Assembly: GCA_905221605.1 (NCBI GenBank)
Contig: CAJNDS010002740.1
Coordinates: 79,501-143,500, forward strand
Origin: Symbiodinium natans
Lineage: Eukaryota; Sar; Dinophyceae; Suessiales; Symbiodiniaceae
DNA length: 64,000 bases
Reading direction: 5' to 3'
In this document: positions 63,779 to 64,000 of the stretch, piece after piece
Layout: each line of letters begins with the position of its first letter
Position numbering within the stretch: position 1 is the stretch's first letter
Made by a program: the position numbers and the translations under genes
Notes under the pieces: generated by a model
What the model was told of the DNA's origin: nothing
Seen by the model: the letters and a program-made list of their open reading frames with translations, nothing else
Databases searched by the model: none

Positions 63779-64000
63779 CTGCTTCCCAAAACATCCCCAG
63801 AATCCCTCAAACGGCAAGGACGAGTCCTGAACTGATATGGGGCTCCGAAAACTACGATTCCTTCGGGACATGTACTTTCCTGAACACGCAGAACCCGCAA
63901 GCCCTGCAAGCCCCGAACCCGACAGCCAACCCCAAACCCTCAACCCTCAACCCTCAACTCTAAACCCTAAACCCTAAACCCTAAACCCTAACCCTAAACT

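Noticed and set aside
1-64000. CRISPR array or bacterial operons
   Set aside because: The regular repeats are 7-bp telomeric units without unique spacers of constant length, and the genes have spliceosomal introns.
1-64000. tRNA, rRNA or spliced-leader genes
   Set aside because: I looked for tRNA-like arms and for the dinoflagellate spliced-leader sequence and saw none that I could support.

Overview
The window reads as nuclear DNA of a dinoflagellate, most likely Symbiodiniaceae/Suessiales. It is not prokaryotic. Long open frames are almost absent and most of the sequence is TTTAGGG/CCCTAAA telomere-type repeat in both orientations. Three signs point to dinoflagellates: introns that begin GC, GA or GT and end AG before a G, mobile-element proteins of types I recall as typical of dinoflagellates, and genes that all lie on one strand.

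The main result is that the short unique spacers between telomeric blocks include protein-coding exons. On the minus strand I could read 32 short exons (20-123 bp) from 63778 down to 31709. They join in phase through 31 introns into one frame of 633 residues plus stop. In order, the exons carry the landmarks of the glutaminase A (GtaA) family (DUF5127, DUF4965 and DUF1793 regions). The gene occupies 32 kb, of which about 94% is intron, and nearly every intron holds telomere-like repeats. By my reading 15 donors are GC, 9 GT and 7 GA, and every acceptor is AG followed by G. At least two GT donors lie inside a telomeric unit (GG/GTTTAGGG and TCG/GTTTAGGG).

Left edge (1-3490, minus): five exons of an IMP dehydrogenase gene in the same style, all with GC donors. 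The gene runs out of the window at its 3' side. Middle (about 4.4-31.5 kb): the same landscape, with a dozen candidate minus-strand exons that satisfy the splice rule but whose family I do not recognise. So two or more genes appear to lie head to tail on the minus strand.

Mobile elements sit in GtaA-like introns. The 9.7-kb intron 39438-49185 holds a decayed tyrosine-recombinase (DIRS-like) element with a CCCH zinc finger and a 2OG-Fe(II) dioxygenase domain, an HNH-endonuclease gene fragment, and an inverted G-rich/C-rich minisatellite. The intron 34788-37347 holds a 5'-truncated LINE with a restriction-like endonuclease C-terminus, whose broken end abuts a telomeric block. Several families of small foldback (MITE-like) elements, long G/C homopolymers, AT-rich strand-skewed islands and simple-sequence satellites fill the rest.

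Limits: exon edges were set by reading frame, phase and family pattern by eye. No alignment, search or transcript evidence was available.
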